Counted from the stretch's first letter, positions 46,264 to 55,595 are shown. The stretch is DNA of 64,000 bases from Natronomonas gomsonensis (GCF_013391635.1 NZ_JACAWU010000002.1:682001-746000), one strand, 5' to 3'. A program made the numbers and translations. Notes: generated from the sequence alone by a model not told the origin.

Positions 46264-47469
46264 TCAGAAGGTCGTCAGTTCGCCGTCGATGACGCGCTTC
46301 GTAATCGAGGTGACGTTCGCCAACTCGCGGTCGATGATGGCTTCGACCTCGTCTTCGATGTCGCCGACCTCGACCCCGTCTTCGGTGACGAGGCTCGCGT
46401 CGGCGACGTGGGGTTTGTCGATGGGTTGGCCGATTTGGCTGAGCAGTCGGATGCGAATCTCGCGGATTCCGGAGACCTCCTCGACGACGGATTCCGCGAT
46501 GTCCGTCGAGAGGAGGTTGTAAATCTTCCCGATGTGGTTGACGGGGTTCTTTCCGGAGGTGGCTTCCATCGACATCGAACGGTTGGGCGTGATGAGGCCG
46601 TTAGCGCGGTTGCCGCGGCCCACGGAGCCGTCGTCGCCCTGTTCAGCGGAGGTACCCGTCGTCGTCAGGTAGATGGAGCCTTCCTCGTAGTCGTCGGCAG
46701 TGTTGACGTGGACGTTTACTTCGCGGTCGGTGTACTCCTCGGCGAGGTCGGTGACGAACTCACGGATGCCGCCGACGGCGTCGTCGTAGTCGTCCAGTCC
46801 GTCGATGTATCGGTCGACCATCGCGGCGGCGACGGTTACGTCGATCTCGTCGCCCTCGCGCTTGCCCATCACCTTGATGTCCGTGCCGACTTCGGGGTTG
46901 TCGACGCTGTACCTGCCGTTGAGTTGTCGTTCGGCCTCGAGGACGATGTTCTCGGTCTCGGTCAGCGGCGCGTGGCCGACGCCGAAGGACGTGTCGTTGG
47001 CCATCGGCACCTGTTGGCCCTCCTCGCCGAACACTTCCTGGAGGTCCCCGGAGCCTTCGCCCAACTTCACGTCGACGATGATTTCCGTCCCGAAGTCGAC
47101 GAGCGGGAAGTGCTTCTCGAAGTACTCTCGGGCGGCACGGAGTGCGATGGTCTCCGTCGGGATTCGCGTCCCCTGATACTCTTTCGTGGCGCGGCCGGTG
47201 ATTAGGAGATAGATGGGTTCGATGACTTCGCCGCCCTCGAAGGCGGGCGCTGAGGTGCCGGCGACGAGCTGTGTCTCGTCGGTGTTGTAGTGGAGGACTT
47301 TGCCGACGCGGTCGATGTAGGCCGACGCAAGCGCCTGTGAGACGTGTTCTGCGATACCGTCACAGATAGAGTCGGGATGTCCCAACCCCTTTCGCTCGAC
47401 GATTTCGACCTCTTGGTCCTCGACCGCGCGGCCGACGACCGGCTCGACGCGGATGTTTCGCTCGCTCAT
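46264..47469 (-). CDS. mat: S-adenosylmethionine synthetase, archaeal type
   Basis: A 401-residue archaeal methionine adenosyltransferase, making SAM from methionine and ATP. Characteristic segments are [50 protein letters not shown], and [16 protein letters not shown]. It is distinct from bacterial MetK in sequence. The ATG at 47469 has a TATA box 29 bases upstream; the frame extends 15 codons further, but not with family-like residues. Confidence 0.96.
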   Translation of the reverse strand: MSERNIRVEPVVGRAVEDQEVEIVERKGLGHPDSICDGIAEHVSQALASAYIDRVGKVLHYNTDETQLVAGTSAPAFEGGEVIEPIYLLITGRATKEYQGTRIPTETIALRAAREYFEKHFPLVDFGTEIIVDVKLGEGSGDLQEVFGEEGQQVPMANDTSFGVGHAPLTETENIVLEAERQLNGRYSVDNPEVGTDIKVMGKREGDEIDVTVAAAMVDRYIDGLDDYDDAVGGIREFVTDLAEEYTDREVNVHVNTADDYEEGSIYLTTTGTSAEQGDDGSVGRGNRANGLITPNRSMSMEATSGKNPVNHIGKIYNLLSTDIAESVVEEVSGIREIRIRLLSQIGQPIDKPHVADASLVTEDGVEVGDIEDEVEAIIDRELANVTSITKRVIDGELTTF

Positions 47470-47494
47470 TACTCGCAGTAGCTCTCCGGCGGTT

Positions 47495-47500
47495 CTATAA
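47495..47500 (-). promoter_or_regulatory. TATA box of the SAM synthetase gene
   Basis: Minus-strand TTATAG is about 29 bases before the ATG at 47469. Confidence 0.6.
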
Positions 47501-47541
47501 CTTACGGAAACCAAATCAAACCGACAAATTACCGCGAAGCA

Positions 47542-48075
47542 TTACACGTCGTCGAGTAGCAAGCCGAGATACGACGTTCGAATCTGGTCTGCGGCGTCGA
47601 GACCCAACTCCGACAGCAGGTCCTCCGCACCCTCTCGGGCCGGTTCGACGGTTTCGGCTTCGGTCTCGACTTCGACGTACTCGTCGAGTCCGACCACAGA
47701 ATCTAGCGTCACGGTGTACTCGCCGTAGGCGAACCGTTCGCGGCGCTTTTCGACTGTCGCGGCGGCCTCGAATCCCAGCGCCTCGACGATTCCGGCCATC
47801 GTTTCGCCGTCGGCGACGCCGGTCTCCAGTTCCTCGCGAGTCTTCGAGGCCGCCTCGACGAGCGGTCCCTTGTAGGTGACCCGAGTGTCCGTCTCCTCGT
47901 CGTGTATCTCCCGGCGGATGCGGAACGCCTCGTCGGTTTCGGCGAACTCCCGGACCGGGTGGTCGTAGTAGGTATCGACCTGTTCGACCGCCCCCAGCGA
48001 CTCGGCACCGAGCTCCGAGAGCCGTTCCCGAACTGATTCGTGCTCGGCTCGGACCTTCAACTCGACTTCGTACAT
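47542..48075 (-). CDS. cyaB: CYTH-domain protein (class IV adenylyl cyclase / ThTPase-like)
   Basis: A 177-residue CYTH tunnel-fold protein. The EVELKVR start gives the ExExK signature, and RIRRE, VTYKGP and the YVEVE strand add the charged tunnel. CyaB-type members make cAMP; many archaeal ones are more likely tri(poly)phosphatases, so the gene name follows the usual annotation only. Divergent from the FKBP gene; a T-rich element about 30 bases upstream supports the start. Confidence 0.88.
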   Translation of the reverse strand: MYEVELKVRAEHESVRERLSELGAESLGAVEQVDTYYDHPVREFAETDEAFRIRREIHDEETDTRVTYKGPLVEAASKTREELETGVADGETMAGIVEALGFEAAATVEKRRERFAYGEYTVTLDSVVGLDEYVEVETEAETVEPAREGAEDLLSELGLDAADQIRTSYLGLLLDDV

Positions 48076-48168
48076 GGACTTTCGGTGTCTCGGCGTCGAC
48101 TAAAGCACCTCGGCTCCGGGCGGACGGGAAACGTGATTGTTAAGGGTGCGACGGCTGACGTAGCGAGT

Positions 48169-49155
48169 ATGAGCGACGAACCCGATGAGGTCGAGGAGAC
48201 CGACACCGAGGCCGAAGCGGCCGAGGAAGAAGTAACAGACACCGAGACCGAGGAGCAGGACGAAGCGGAAGCCGAAGGGCTGCAGGACGGCGCCTTCATC
48301 CGACTGGCCTACACCGCCCGCACCGTCGAAGACGACAACCTCGTCGACACAACCGACGAGGAAGTCGCAGAAGAAGAGGGCGTCGGCGATCAGGGCACCT
48401 TCGAACCCCGCGTCATCGTCCTCGGCGAGGGTCACCTCTTCCCGCAGGTCGAAGACGACATCCGCGGCAAGGAAGTCGGCGACGAGGGCAGCGTCGTCGT
48501 CCCCGCCGCGGAGGCCTTCGGTGAGTACGACGAAGAGCAGGTCCGCACCGTCTCGGCCGACAAGATCGGTGAGGACGACCGATACCCCGGCGCTCGCATC
48601 CAAATCGACGGCGAGCAGGGCGTTCTCGAGACCATCATCGGCGGCCGCGCACGCGTCGACTTCAACCACCCGCTGGCCGGCGAGGACATCGAATACGACT
48701 ACGAGATTCTCGAAGAGGTCGACGGCGACCTCGAACAGGCCAAGGGCCTGCTCGGCATGTTCCTCGACCTCGACCTCGAGATGTGGGTCGAAACCGACGA
48801 GGTCGAAGAGACCCGCGTCGAAGAGCCCGACGACGAAGACGACGAGGACGCCGAACCCGAGACTGTCACCGAGACCGTCGAGAAGCGCACCCTCTACGTC
48901 GAGTCGACGCCCCAGCTCTCGATGAACCAGCAGTGGATGATGCAGAAACAGCAAATCGCCCAACAGGTCATCGACCTCACCGACATCGACCGGATTCTCA
49001 TCCAGGAAATCCTCGACGGCGGCGGCATGGGGATGGGCATGGGCGGTATGATGGGCGGTATGGGCGGCGGCGGTGGCGTCCCCGACGATGTCGACATCGA
49101 GGAGGCCCTCGAAGAGGCCGACATCGACGCCGACGAAATCGCCGACGAACTGTAA
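48169..49155 (+). CDS. FKBP-type (SlyD-like) prolyl isomerase with Gly/Met tail
   Basis: A 328-residue protein. After a 35-residue acidic leader comes the FKBP domain with an insert-in-flap arrangement (FIRLAYTARTVEDD, EDDIRGKEVGDEGSVVVPAA, ARVDFNHPLAGEDIEYDYEI). A second C-terminal region (about 205-280) precedes a stretch of Gly and Met (283-303) like the flexible tail of group I and II chaperonins, then an acidic end. It catalyses cis-trans Pro isomerisation and probably acts as a folding helper. A TTAAG element lies 28 bases upstream. Confidence 0.93.
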   Translation: MSDEPDEVEETDTEAEAAEEEVTDTETEEQDEAEAEGLQDGAFIRLAYTARTVEDDNLVDTTDEEVAEEEGVGDQGTFEPRVIVLGEGHLFPQVEDDIRGKEVGDEGSVVVPAAEAFGEYDEEQVRTVSADKIGEDDRYPGARIQIDGEQGVLETIIGGRARVDFNHPLAGEDIEYDYEILEEVDGDLEQAKGLLGMFLDLDLEMWVETDEVEETRVEEPDDEDDEDAEPETVTETVEKRTLYVESTPQLSMNQQWMMQKQQIAQQVIDLTDIDRILIQEILDGGGMGMGMGGMMGGMGGGGGVPDDVDIEEALEEADIDADEIADEL

Positions 49156-49224
49156 CGGCGGTCCGTTTCAGCGGTTTTTCGAGACGCACAGCACGGACGA
49201 ACAAAAAAGCGTTTTCCGGCGATT
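49156..49224. terminator. T-rich gap between convergent genes
   Basis: CGGTTTTTCG follows the FKBP stop on the plus strand; minus-strand TTTTTTGT (from ACAAAAAAG) follows the small membrane-protein gene. Archaeal termination needs only T-runs, so this gap likely stops both. Confidence 0.5.
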
Positions 49225-49440
49225 CTACCAGTACGAGTCGGGATTGCTGAGCCACTGTCGGTTTCGCGCACCGACGACGACCATCCCGATGACGGCGACG
49301 GCGACCAGCGCAATCGTGGCGATAGCCGCGACGGCGAAGTCACTGGCGAACGTCGAGCGGAGCAGTTCTACGACCGCGCCGACGGCCAACAGCGCGACCA
49401 GTGCGGCGAGTGCGAACGACAGCGGTTTCGTCGATTCCAT
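49225..49440 (-). CDS. Small two-helix membrane protein (71 aa)
   Basis: MESTKPLSFALAALVALLAV begins the first helix; the second helix covers AVAAIATIALVAVAVIGMVV. The loop between is short, and the tail is ARNRQWLSNPDSYW. The ATG at 49440 is the natural start just before helix one. Function unknown. Confidence 0.75.
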   Translation of the reverse strand: MESTKPLSFALAALVALLAVGAVVELLRSTFASDFAVAAIATIALVAVAVIGMVVVGARNRQWLSNPDSYW

Positions 49441-49499
49441 ACCCGACACTCCGAGCGCCGGATTATAAAACTCAAGACCTTCCCGCGAGTGGTGCCAGT

Positions 49500-50222
49500 A
49501 TGACCACGACCGCCGTCCTCGTCGACCCGCCACGAGCGGGCGAAGTTCTCGACCGACTCGTCGAAACGTCGCCGCTCACGGAGAGCGAGGCGGCCGACCT
49601 CTACGCCGCGATGACGAAGGATGTCGTCTCGGCCGTCGACAAAAGCGGCGGGCCGCTGTTGGTGAACTTCCGCTCGGCGGACGCCGAATCCGAAATCCGC
49701 GACCTCCTCGACGGCGTCGTCGATTCGGATGCCGACGACGTTCGCTTCGAGGTGCAGGTCGGCGAGACCTTTTCGGGGCGGGCGGGCAACACGGCGACGC
49801 ACCTCCTCGATACCGAAGACGAGGGCTCGGTCGCCATCACGCGCCCCGAGGCCGCGTTCCTCGCCCGCACCGAAATCGACGGGTCGGCGATGAAACTCCG
49901 CAGCAGCGAGGTCGTACTCGGCCCCGCACCGGGCGGCCGAGTGTACTTCGCGGCGTTCAAAGAGACAATCGACTACGCCGACGCCTTCGCCGCGCCGGCC
50001 GTCGAGACGCTCACCGACCGCGGACTCGACGCCGGCTACGAGGTCGACTTCCTCGAATCCAAGCCGTTCGTCGAGACAGGTTCGGACCTCGCGGAGACGA
50101 TTACGACCGTCCGGACCCGCCGGAAGGCCGACCGCATCGTCCCGCGGCATCTCGCGGAGTGGATTGCGGATTCTGACCTCGCGGTCGAAGCCGACGACGA
50201 CGGCTTGACGCTCGTGCGGTGA
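49500..50222 (+). CDS. GT-A-like nucleotidyl/glycosyltransferase-fold protein (DUF2064-related)
   Basis: A 240-residue protein. VDPPRAGEVLDRLVETSPLT and EAADLYAAMTKDVV match the opening of DUF2064/COG3222 proteins, and AFLARTEIDGSAMKLRSSEVVLGPAPGGRVYF corresponds in outline to their second half; the usual G-D-x-P metal motif is not clear, so catalysis is doubtful. A TATA box (ATTATAAA, about 30 bases upstream) supports the ATG. It precedes the tRNA-Ser gene, which has its own promoter. Confidence 0.65.
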   Translation: MTTTAVLVDPPRAGEVLDRLVETSPLTESEAADLYAAMTKDVVSAVDKSGGPLLVNFRSADAESEIRDLLDGVVDSDADDVRFEVQVGETFSGRAGNTATHLLDTEDEGSVAITRPEAAFLARTEIDGSAMKLRSSEVVLGPAPGGRVYFAAFKETIDYADAFAAPAVETLTDRGLDAGYEVDFLESKPFVETGSDLAETITTVRTRRKADRIVPRHLAEWIADSDLAVEADDDGLTLVR

Positions 50223-50230
50223 CCGACAAC

Positions 50231-50240
50231 GCTTAGGGCC
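50231..50240 (+). promoter_or_regulatory. Weak TATA-like element of the tRNA-Ser gene
   Basis: GCTTAGG is about 29 bases before the mature tRNA 5' end. Confidence 0.4.
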
Positions 50241-50262
50241 GTCCGTCGATAGGACGAAACGC

Positions 50263-50346
50263 GGTGGGGTGGCAGAGTGGACTATTGCGTCTGCCTTGAG
50301 AGCAGATGGCCTCACGGCCTCCTGGGTTCGAATCCCAGCCCCACCG
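50263..50346 (+). tRNA. tRNA-Ser (anticodon UGA)
   Basis: An 84-base class II tRNA. The acceptor GGTGGGG pairs with CCCCACC, followed by discriminator G. The D stem is GCA/TGC, the anticodon stem TCTGC/GCAGA encloses CTTGAGA with TGA at 34-36, the long variable arm is TGGCC-TCAC-GGCC, and the T arm is CTGGG-TTCGAAT-CCCAG. No CCA is encoded, as usual in archaea, and there is no intron. The long arm and anticodon agree on serine. Confidence 0.95.
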
Positions 50347-50402
50347 CTCCTGAAACGAACGTGAGTGACGGCGATGGATTCACTGCTACGAAGAGGGCGA
50401 CC

Positions 50403-51590
50403 CTACTCGTTGCGCGGACTGGAGGGGTGGTAGTCGGTGTCGTACTCGCCGGGTCGGTCGTCGATTCGCTCGGGGTTGATGCGGCCGCCCAACAGCATGA
50501 AGTCCAACACGGTGAGATACAGCATCGCCTCGACGACGGGGACGCCACGCGGCGGGAGGACGGGGTCGTGGCGGCCGATGACCTGTGCGTCGTCGACGAT
50601 TTCTTCGGTCTCCCAGTCGGCGGTCTGTTGCTCCTTGGGAATCGAGGTCGGTGCGTGTAGCGTCACTTCGCCGTAGATGGGGAGGCCGGTCGTGATGCCA
50701 CCCTGTAGGCCCCCGTGGTCGTTCTCGACGGGGATGGGGTCGCCCTCCTCGGCGACGACGTCGTCGCGGCCGCCCTCGTAGAAGGTCCACTCGTCGTTTC
50801 GGTCCTTGCCGGTGTAGGTCCGGGCCTCCCGACCGAGACCGAACTCGAAGGCCGTCGTCGCGGGGACGGACATCATGGCCTGTCCGAGGCGGGCTTCGAA
50901 GGCGTCGAACCGAGGGGCGCCGAGGCCGCGTGGGACGCCGCGGACCTCGAACTCGATGGAGCCGCCGATGGAGTCGCCTTCCTGTTGGTATTCGTCGATG
51001 CACTCCCGCATCTGCTCGGCCGTCTCGGGGTGGCCACACCGGACTTCGTTGTCCTCGGAGTGTTCGACCATCTCCTCGAAGGTGATGTCGGGGGCCTCGA
51101 TGTCGCCGATTTGGTTGACGTGAGCCTTGATTCGCACGTCGTAGTCGGACTGTTCGAGTACCTGCTTTGCGACGGCGCCGGCGGCCACCCAGTTGACGGT
51201 TTCGCGTGCCGACGACCGGCCGCCACCGCCCCAGTTGCGCGTGCCGAACTTCGCGGAGTAGGTGAAGTCGCCGTGGGAGGGCCGCGGTGCGGTGATGAAG
51301 GGTTCGTACTTCCCGGAGCGGGCGTCTTTGTTCTGGATGACCATGCCGATGGGGGTGCCGGTGGTGTAGCCGTCCTGCGTTCCGGAGTTGACCGTCACCT
51401 CGTCGGGTTCCCCGCGGGAGGTGGTAATCTTCGATTGTCCGGGTTTTCTGCGGTCGAGTTCATACTGGATGGCCTCCTCGTCCAACTCGACGCCGGCGGG
51501 ACAGCCGGAGACGGTGACGCCCATCGCGTCGCCGTGGCTCTCGCCGAACGTGGTCACCTGGAAGAGCCGACCGAAGCGGTTGCCGTTCAT
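50403..51590 (-). CDS. aroC: Chorismate synthase
   Basis: A 395-residue enzyme converting EPSP to chorismate with reduced FMN. Motifs are GRLFQVTTFGESHGDAMGV at the start, RPSHGDFTYSAKFGTRNWGG with the catalytic His, the AARETV-like SSARETVNWVAAGAVA, and GRHDPVLPPRGVPVVEAM. The C-terminal ~20 residues are a short halophilic extension. The start MNGNRFGRLF is at the first conserved residues. It may share a leader with the 29-residue peptide gene upstream on the same strand. Confidence 0.97.
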   Translation of the reverse strand: MNGNRFGRLFQVTTFGESHGDAMGVTVSGCPAGVELDEEAIQYELDRRKPGQSKITTSRGEPDEVTVNSGTQDGYTTGTPIGMVIQNKDARSGKYEPFITAPRPSHGDFTYSAKFGTRNWGGGGRSSARETVNWVAAGAVAKQVLEQSDYDVRIKAHVNQIGDIEAPDITFEEMVEHSEDNEVRCGHPETAEQMRECIDEYQQEGDSIGGSIEFEVRGVPRGLGAPRFDAFEARLGQAMMSVPATTAFEFGLGREARTYTGKDRNDEWTFYEGGRDDVVAEEGDPIPVENDHGGLQGGITTGLPIYGEVTLHAPTSIPKEQQTADWETEEIVDDAQVIGRHDPVLPPRGVPVVEAMLYLTVLDFMLLGGRINPERIDDRPGEYDTDYHPSSPRNE

Positions 51591-51677
51591 TGTCGGACTC
51601 TGGGACCGCCGGGGGTTTAGGTTTTGCAATTACGCAACGCACGCTGTGTTCGGCAGGTGGCTGCTCCCCGACCGCCT

Positions 51678-51767
51678 TCACATCCCGTCGTCCCGGACCG
51701 TCATGATGACGCCGCTTGCGAGCATCAGCGCGGCGATGACGACCATTCCGGGGTCGGGGCCCATCAT
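51678..51767 (-). CDS. Candidate 29-residue membrane peptide
   Basis: Minus-strand frame MMGPDPGMVVIAALMLASGV continuing IMTVRDDGM and stop. One hydrophobic helix of about 17 residues is flanked by charged ends. It is 87 bases upstream of aroC on the same strand. No convincing TATA or Shine-Dalgarno was seen. Codon pattern and composition fit a real small gene, but this is unproven. Confidence 0.4.
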   Translation of the reverse strand: MMGPDPGMVVIAALMLASGVIMTVRDDGM

Positions 51768-51877
51768 CCCGACGGAACAAAACCGTTCGGCGGTGGTGGA
51801 GCCACAGCCCACGGTCGCACGCTGCCGAAACCGCTGGGCTTATACGGCCGTATCGGATACGCTTGGAAGGTTTGCGT

Positions 51878-52912
51878 ATGCCCTACGAAACGGGACTCTC
51901 GTACGACGACGTGTTGCTCGTGCCACAGCGGTCATCGGTCGACAGCCGCTCGGAGGTCGACCTCTCGACGGAGTTGGCCGATGGCATCGAACTGCAGGTG
52001 CCGATAACGACGGCGGCGATGGACACCGTCACCGAAGCTGAGATGGCCCACGCGGTCGCCGAATTCGGTGGGCTGGGCGTCGTCCATCGGTTCCTCCCAA
52101 TCGACGAACAGGCCGCGGTGGTTCGGTCGGTGGCCGACGACGGCCACTCCGTCGCCGCCGCGGTCGGCATCGCCGAGGCACACCTCGAACGGGCGCGGGC
52201 GTTGGTCGAGGCGAGCGTCTCGATGCTCGTCGTCGACGTCGCTCACGGTCACATGGAACGGACGCTGGAGGCGACGGCCGACCTCGCCGAAGCGTTCCCG
52301 GAGACTCCGCTGTGTGCCGGCAACGTCGTCACCCCTGAAGCAGTCTCCGACCTCGCGGCGGCGGGCGCCGACTGCGTGAAGGTCGGCGTCGGCCCCGGGT
52401 CACACTGCACCACCCGAGAAGTGACAGGCTTCGGGATGCCGCAGTTCACAGCCGTCGAGCGCTGTGCGGCCGCGGCCGACGAGGCCGGCATCACGACCAT
52501 CGCCGACGGGGGCATCCGGACTTCCGGCGATGCCGTCAAGGCGCTGTTGGCGGGCGCCGACGCCGTGATGATGGGCGGATTTTTCGCCGGATGTGCGGAA
52601 GCGCCGGGCGAAACCGTCGAAATCGACGGCGAGCGGTACAAGCGTTCCCGTGGCATGTCGACGGCGGCGGCCGCCGAGGACCGCGACGACAAGGAGGGCG
52701 ACGTCGACGCCGACGAGGGCGTCGAGGCTGTCACCGAGTTCGTCGGCCCCGTTGCGCCGCATCTCGAGGAGTTCGTCGCCGGCATCCGGTCGGGCTTTTC
52801 GTATGCCGGCGCTCACGACCTCTCGACCGCCCAGGAGAACGCCCAGTTCATGGAAGTCAACGCGACGACGAAGGGGCGAAACGGCGCCCACGGGTTCGCG
52901 CGCAAGAAGTGA
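51878..52912 (+). CDS. IMP dehydrogenase/GMP reductase family enzyme without CBS domains
   Basis: A 344-residue TIM-barrel enzyme. The catalytic loop is [11 protein letters not shown] with Cys177, preceded by [16 protein letters not shown] and followed by the phosphate site [20 protein letters not shown] and MMGGFFAG. There is no CBS insert, and the length is like GMP reductase, yet the IMPDH/GMPR distinction cannot be settled by motif; the flap sequence [17 protein letters not shown] is unlike both. It would act at the IMP-XMP-GMP branch. The ATG at 51878 is preferred to the TTG five codons earlier; a TATA (CTTATACG) lies about 35 bases upstream. Confidence 0.88.
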   Translation: MPYETGLSYDDVLLVPQRSSVDSRSEVDLSTELADGIELQVPITTAAMDTVTEAEMAHAVAEFGGLGVVHRFLPIDEQAAVVRSVADDGHSVAAAVGIAEAHLERARALVEASVSMLVVDVAHGHMERTLEATADLAEAFPETPLCAGNVVTPEAVSDLAAAGADCVKVGVGPGSHCTTREVTGFGMPQFTAVERCAAAADEAGITTIADGGIRTSGDAVKALLAGADAVMMGGFFAGCAEAPGETVEIDGERYKRSRGMSTAAAAEDRDDKEGDVDADEGVEAVTEFVGPVAPHLEEFVAGIRSGFSYAGAHDLSTAQENAQFMEVNATTKGRNGAHGFARKK

Positions 52913-53003
52913 TCCGTCGGAGCTGACTACCGACTGGTGGCAGGGCACACTCCAAACCCTCAATCGACCTGCTCCTCGTACAACCCCTATTCAGTTGTCG
53001 TCG

Positions 53004-53010
53004 GGTTTAT
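53004..53010 (+). promoter_or_regulatory. TATA box of the thiolase-HMGCS-like operon
   Basis: GTTTATG is centred about 28 bases before the thiolase ATG. Confidence 0.6.
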
Positions 53011-53034
53011 GACTGGCCCAACCCAGCCACGGGT

Positions 53035-54225
53035 ATGCGCGATGCCTACGTCGTCGGGGCGGGCCAATCGAAGTACGGCTCCTTTCCCGACGAGAGTTAC
53101 CGGTCGCTGTTCCAAACTGCTGTCGAGAACACGGTAGACTCCGTCGACCACGGAATCGACACCGCCGAAATAGACGAGGCCTACGTCGGTACCCTCGGCG
53201 TCGGGGGCCGCCAACTCGGCCTCCCCGGTCCGGCTGTGACCGAACACGTCGGACTCCACGGCGTGCCCGTCACCCGCGTCGAGAACGCCTGTGCGGCCTC
53301 GGGATACGCCGTCCGACAGGCCGTGATGGCGGTTCGGTCGGGGATGGCGGACGTGGCCCTCGCGGGAGGCGTCGAAGTGATGACAGACCTCTCCGGCGAC
53401 GCCGTCCGCTACTGGCTGGGCGTCTCCGGTGAAACCGAGTGGGAGCGGATGTCGGGGACCACCTTCGCGGGCGTCTACGCCCAGATGGCCTCCGCTCACA
53501 TGCGAGAACACGGGACGACGAAAGAGCAACTCTCCCACGTCGCGGTGAAGAACCACGCGAACGGCTCGAAGAACCCGAAGGCTCACCTCGGGTTCAGTTG
53601 CACGCTCGAAGACGCAGTGAACGCCCCGGATGTCGCCGAACCGCTGAACCTGTATCACTGCTGTCCGACGACCGACGGCGCTGCAACCGCACTCATTGTC
53701 AGCGAAGATGTCGTCGACGAGTACACCGACGACCCGGTCCGTGTGGCGGGCGTCGGTGCCGCCTCCGACCGCGTTGGTCTCTTCCAGCGTGACACCTACA
53801 ACTCGGTGCCGGCCTCGAAGAAGGCCGCCGAATCCGCCTACGAGGAAGCCGATATCGGCCCTGACGACCTCGATTTCGCCGAGGTCCACGACTGCTTCGC
53901 CATCGCGGAACTCATGGCCTACGAAGATTTGGGCTTCTGTGAGCGCGGCGAGGCCGGCCCCTACGTCGAATCGGGGGCGACCCGCATCGACGGCGAACTC
54001 CCCGTCAACACCTCCGGTGGCCTGAAATCGAAGGGTCATCCCATCGGCGCGACGGGTGCCGGACAGGTCGTCGAGGTGTTCGACCAACTGACCGGACGGG
54101 CCGGCGAGCGACAACTCGACGAGCCAGCCGTTGGGTTGGCACACAACGTCGGCGGGTCCGGCGGCGCGGCGGTGGTCCACGTCTTCGAGCGTGAAGACCG
54201 GACGGACACGGAGGTGGACGCATGA
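53035..54225 (+). CDS. Thiolase (SCP-x-like acetyl-CoA acetyltransferase family)
   Basis: A 396-residue thiolase-fold enzyme. The nucleophile is Cys86 in RVENACAASG; the His sites are EVHDCFAIAE and SKGHPIGATGAG, and HNVGGSGG closes the active site. This is the SCP-x-like group, which in archaea commonly works with a DUF35 Zn-ribbon partner, and acetoacetyl-CoA thiolase partners of HMG-CoA synthase belong here. Its stop overlaps the next ATG by ATGA, so the two proteins are co-translated and likely interact. The acyl substrate is not known. Confidence 0.93.
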   Translation: MRDAYVVGAGQSKYGSFPDESYRSLFQTAVENTVDSVDHGIDTAEIDEAYVGTLGVGGRQLGLPGPAVTEHVGLHGVPVTRVENACAASGYAVRQAVMAVRSGMADVALAGGVEVMTDLSGDAVRYWLGVSGETEWERMSGTTFAGVYAQMASAHMREHGTTKEQLSHVAVKNHANGSKNPKAHLGFSCTLEDAVNAPDVAEPLNLYHCCPTTDGAATALIVSEDVVDEYTDDPVRVAGVGAASDRVGLFQRDTYNSVPASKKAAESAYEEADIGPDDLDFAEVHDCFAIAELMAYEDLGFCERGEAGPYVESGATRIDGELPVNTSGGLKSKGHPIGATGAGQVVEVFDQLTGRAGERQLDEPAVGLAHNVGGSGGAAVVHVFEREDRTDTEVDA

Positions 54226-55595
54226 GCCGCGGCATCCTCGCCGTCGGCGCCTATGCCCCAGAGAACCGAGTGCCAGCCGAGGCCTTCGAGGAGGCGTGGG
54301 GCCGCTTCGACGCTCCGGGCGTCGAGACGAAGGCCGTCCCCGACGCCGACGAGGACGCGCTCACGATGGGCGTCCAGGCCGCCCGGCGGGCGCTGTCAGC
54401 CGGCGATGTCGCAGGCGAGGCCGTCGACCGACTGACCTTCGCGACGACGACCCCGCCGCTTGAAGAGGAGGACCTCACCGCACGCGTGGGGTCGTACCTG
54501 AACGTCCCGGCCGACGCGGTCCGGCGGACCTACGCAGGCAGCACACGCGCGGGCGTCGACGCTCTACTGGAGTCTATCGACGGCGACGGCACGGCACTCC
54601 TCGTCGTCGCCGACTGCCCGGAAGGCGAACCGGACGACAGCCGCGAACACGCCGCCGGGGCGGGCGCGGCAGCGTTCCTCGTCGGCGAAGACGCCCCGGC
54701 AGTCGTCACCCAACGGGCGAACCACGCCGACGTACGGCCGGGAACGAGATTCCGACAACACGGTAGTGAGAACGTCGAAGGACTCGATATCGGCACCTAC
54801 GACCGCGCCGCCTTCACCGAGCCAATCGAGGCAGCCGTCGATTCCATCGAAGACGCCGACGCTGAAGCCATCGCGCTGCAGGCCCCCAACGGGAAACTTC
54901 CCTACCGGACGAACCTCGACGCCGAGGCCATCGCGGCGGTGGAGACGGTTTCCTCGCTGGGCGACACCGGCGCCGCGAGCGTCCCACTGTCGCTGGCCGA
55001 ATCCTTCCGGTCGGGCCACGAGCGGACCCTCGGCGTCGCGTGGGGGTCGGGCGCCGGCGCGACGGCGTTCGTCGTCGAGGGAACCCCGTCGGTCGAGGCG
55101 TCGCTGGACGGCGACCGGGAACTCGACTATCCGGCGTACCTCCGCCGGCGCGGCGACATCGTCGGCGAGAAACCCGACGGTGGCGCGGCACACGTTCCGG
55201 TGCCGACGTGGCGTCGGAGCCTCCCGCAGCGACACCGCCACGAGGCGGGTGTGTGTCCGGAGTGTGGCGCAGTCGCGTTTCCGCCGGACGGCGCCTGCCC
55301 CGATTGCCTGTCGCTCGTCGAGTTCGAGCCTGTCGAACCGGAACTGGAGGGCGTCGTCGACGCCGCGACGACTATCGGACAAGGCGGTGCGCCGCCGGAG
55401 TTCGCCGAACAGCAGGCCCGACAGGGCGCCTTCGGCGTCGCTATCGTACGATTCGACGCCGAAGGCGGCGAGGTGTCGCTGCCGATGCAGGTCGCCGGCG
55501 GTGCATCCGTCGATGACCGCGTCCGCGCGGTTCCGCGACGTGTCTACGTCGAAGAGGGCGTGCCACGCTACGGGCTGAAGGCCATCACGCTGTAA
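54222..55595 (+). CDS. HMG-CoA-synthase-like domain fused to a DUF35 Zn-ribbon/OB domain
   Basis: A 457-residue fusion. Residues about 1-320 have the thiolase/HMGCS fold (ILAVGAYAPENRVPAEAFEE, LTFATTTPPLEEEDL, PNGKLPYRTNLDA). At the place of the nucleophile, archaeal HMGCS has F-A-C-x-A-G-T, whereas here it is TYAGSTRAG (103-111) without Cys; at the His of HQPNGK it has LQAPNGK (Gln220). Residues about 330-457 are DUF35, with the ribbon Cys345/348/359/362 and an OB part. It is likely non-catalytic and a partner of the thiolase. Confidence 0.85.
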   Translation: MSRGILAVGAYAPENRVPAEAFEEAWGRFDAPGVETKAVPDADEDALTMGVQAARRALSAGDVAGEAVDRLTFATTTPPLEEEDLTARVGSYLNVPADAVRRTYAGSTRAGVDALLESIDGDGTALLVVADCPEGEPDDSREHAAGAGAAAFLVGEDAPAVVTQRANHADVRPGTRFRQHGSENVEGLDIGTYDRAAFTEPIEAAVDSIEDADAEAIALQAPNGKLPYRTNLDAEAIAAVETVSSLGDTGAASVPLSLAESFRSGHERTLGVAWGSGAGATAFVVEGTPSVEASLDGDRELDYPAYLRRRGDIVGEKPDGGAAHVPVPTWRRSLPQRHRHEAGVCPECGAVAFPPDGACPDCLSLVEFEPVEPELEGVVDAATTIGQGGAPPEFAEQQARQGAFGVAIVRFDAEGGEVSLPMQVAGGASVDDRVRAVPRRVYVEEGVPRYGLKAITL

